Positions 6,066-7,125 of a stretch of 7,125 nucleotides of DNA are shown piece by piece (the first letter of the stretch is position 1; the number at the start of each line of letters is the position of its first letter). The translations under genes were made by a program, and so were the position numbers. Origin of the DNA: Candidatus Latescibacterota bacterium (GTDB lineage: Bacteria; Latescibacterota; UBA2968; GCA-2709665); contig JAAXHE010000281.1 of the NCBI GenBank assembly GCA_012271065.1, positions 1-7,125 on the forward strand, read 5' to 3'. The notes beneath the pieces are model-generated. The model had not been told where the DNA came from. It saw only the letters and a program-made list of their open reading frames with translations, and ran no database searches.

Positions 6066-6881
6066 CTACCAGTAGCGCTCGATATGCACCTGGCCCACTG
6101 TCTTTCGCGTATGCTCGCTGAATCCTTCAGACTCGAGAAGGGCGAGCATGTCCTCGCACATCTTCGGGTTGCCGCACAGAAAGACCTGTGTATCTTGCGG
6201 TTTCGGGTGTTTTCCCCAGGCCTTTTCCAGAGTGCCGCCCGCCCATAGATCCTGAACGTAGCCTGTCAGACCGTTCCAGGGAATGTGCTCGTTGGCCGGC
6301 CGGCTGATCAACGACAGATAGGTCAGGTTGCTGCACAATTGCTGCATGATGGTCAGTTCCGACCGATACCCCAGATCCCACGATTGACGGACGCCGTGCA
6401 GAACGGCAAAGCGGCGTCCGTTGTCTCTCGGCAGGCGGGTGCGCAACATGCTCATGTACGGAGCGAGCCCGGTCCCGGTCGCCACAAGCACGACATCCGC
6501 GGTCCCGGGCGTCTGATCCAGCGTGAAGGCGCCTGACACCTTGGGACCCAGCCAGACACGGTCACCCTGTTCCAGCGCGAACAACCTCGGAGTAAGTGCG
6601 CCTGAATGGACGACATTAATGTAGAACTCCATATGTTCCCGCGCCGTGGACGACGACGCGATCGAGTACGCCCGGCGGATCAGCCGCTTCGGATCGGGTG
6701 CATCTGTCTCGGGATCGGACCGTTCGCTTCGGGGGGCCATGCCGGGAAGGCCCAGGACGGCAAACTGACCCGGCTCGAACTCCGGTAGGTCCCATCCGTC
6801 GGCCCTCACCTGCAGAGTGATCAACTCGGGGGCAAGTTCAATCTTTTGTGATACAACGGCGTTGGTCAGATCCTGCGCCAC
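6066..6881 (-). CDS. fpr: ferredoxin/flavodoxin-NADP+ reductase (Fpr type)
   Basis: This 271-residue FAD enzyme transfers electrons between NADPH and ferredoxin or flavodoxin in the cytoplasm. The FAD-binding barrel contains PGQFAVLG (37-44), RRAYSIASS (69-77, the RxYS flavin motif) and GALTPRLFALEQGD (94-107). The NADP domain follows with VATGTGLAPYMSMLR (133-147), LHGVRQSWDLGYRSEL (161-176 region) and FLCGNPKMCEDM (234-245). It ends in Tyr-Trp, the terminal-aromatic form of bacterial Fpr. Residues about 47-66 form a charged, Pro-rich insertion before the flavin motif that makes it slightly longer than the E. coli type. The start is GTG at 6881, preceded by AAGGAAGG at suitable distance; no nearby ATG fits the conserved N-terminus. 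It is 89 bp upstream of the flavoprotein gene on the same strand and could head the operon, supplying or withdrawing electrons for its partners. No ferredoxin or flavodoxin gene is in the window. Confidence 0.92.
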   Translation of the reverse strand: MAQDLTNAVVSQKIELAPELITLQVRADGWDLPEFEPGQFAVLGLPGMAPRSERSDPETDAPDPKRLIRRAYSIASSSTAREHMEFYINVVHSGALTPRLFALEQGDRVWLGPKVSGAFTLDQTPGTADVVLVATGTGLAPYMSMLRTRLPRDNGRRFAVLHGVRQSWDLGYRSELTIMQQLCSNLTYLSLISRPANEHIPWNGLTGYVQDLWAGGTLEKAWGKHPKPQDTQVFLCGNPKMCEDMLALLESEGFSEHTRKTVGQVHIERYW

Positions 6882-7125
6882 ACGTGCCTTCCTTTCTTCG
6901 CCTCCTTCGTACCGTCTCCTGTATCATCCCGTTAGCAGCATGTAAACTTTCGGCGCCAGCCTCGCGAAAGCCGAGACTGCTTCGGCGTCCGGTTCCCACC
7001 CGGTCGTCCTTAGAAGCTGTCTTAAAATTCCCAGCGGACTTCACGCGGCTGCAAGAGCGCCGGTCAGCGTTGGTCAAATCCACCCGTCTTACGAGGTCGA
7101 GGCTGCGCTTGCTCGCCTCTCATAG
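6882..7125. other. non-coding right edge: fpr leader and possible insertion-sequence end
   Basis: No convincing gene is seen in these 244 bases. One minus-strand frame is open from about 7083 through into the fpr region, but its translation is Arg/Ser-rich, low-complexity and matches nothing I recognise. Another minus-strand frame enters from the right edge and stops at 7064 after at most 20 codons; it might be the tail of a gene outside the window. The fpr promoter should lie here. TTTACA on the minus strand (6946-6941) is a fair -35, but only a poor -10 (around 6925-6920, spacing about 15) follows, so no promoter is called. Bases 7013-7030 (GAAGCTGTCTTAAAATTC) break from the GC-rich surroundings and resemble an insertion-sequence terminus. 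Confidence 0.35.

Noticed and set aside
6920..6946. Sigma-70 promoter for fpr on the minus strand
   Set aside because: TTTACA is a fair -35, but the candidate -10 hexamers match poorly and the spacing is short at 14-15 bases.
6838..7083. 81-codon minus-strand frame upstream of and overlapping the start of fpr
   Set aside because: It has an Arg-rich, low-complexity translation with no recognisable motif or good start, and it overlaps the fpr coding start in another frame.
1..7125. CRISPR array, retron, toxin-antitoxin or phage genes
   Set aside because: No regularly spaced direct repeats, reverse transcriptase, small paired genes or phage structural motifs were seen on either strand.

Overview
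The window is bacterial chromosomal DNA with a high G+C content: the codon third positions are mostly G or C and the genes are tightly packed. It reads as one tRNA gene, two convergent gene clusters and a short non-coding right edge. No marker gene fixes the taxon. A rhomboid protease with a zinc-ribbon N-terminus and a PhyH-family oxygenase with a DWRYQDATQPT-type tail would suit an environmental lineage such as Planctomycetota, Hydrogenedentota, Acidobacteriota or a relative; this is an impression only.

Left part, plus strand. A small GC-rich hairpin (4-23) precedes a complete tRNA-Gly(GCC) with encoded CCA (35-109). A perfect 11-bp inverted repeat (129-156) follows and is probably its terminator. 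Next come a fold-type I, class V aminotransferase of the alanine-glyoxylate/serine-pyruvate group (234-1412) and, 13 bp downstream, a GlpG-like rhomboid intramembrane serine protease with a CxxC...CxxC zinc ribbon (1426-2241). The spacing suggests co-transcription.

Centre. A 140-bp convergent intergenic region (2242-2381) holds several GC-rich inverted repeats that could terminate both transcripts, and an 8-A run.

Right part, minus strand, in order of transcription: an Fpr-type ferredoxin/flavodoxin-NADP+ reductase (6881-6066), an FAD-dependent phytoene-desaturase/PYROXD2-like oxidoreductase (5976-4357), an iron-containing alcohol dehydrogenase (4360-3242) and a PhyH-type Fe(II)/2-oxoglutarate dioxygenase (3233-2382). 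The last three genes are joined by an ATGA overlap and an 8-bp gap in which the ribosome-binding site overlaps the previous stop codon, so they are very probably one translation-coupled operon. Fpr lies 89 bp upstream and probably belongs to it. All four are redox enzymes with intact active-site motifs, apart from one dinucleotide-binding glycine replaced in the flavoprotein. A coherent but unproven reading is a small-molecule oxidation pathway: oxygenase hydroxylation, alcohol/aldehyde interconversion, flavin-dependent desaturation or oxidation, and an electron-supply arm. The substrate cannot be read from the sequence. The convergent aminotransferase could act on a carbonyl product, but it is not in the same transcript.

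Right edge (6882-7125). No convincing gene. It must hold the leader of the fpr transcript, and it has a motif at 7013-7030 that might be the end of an insertion sequence lying mostly outside the window.
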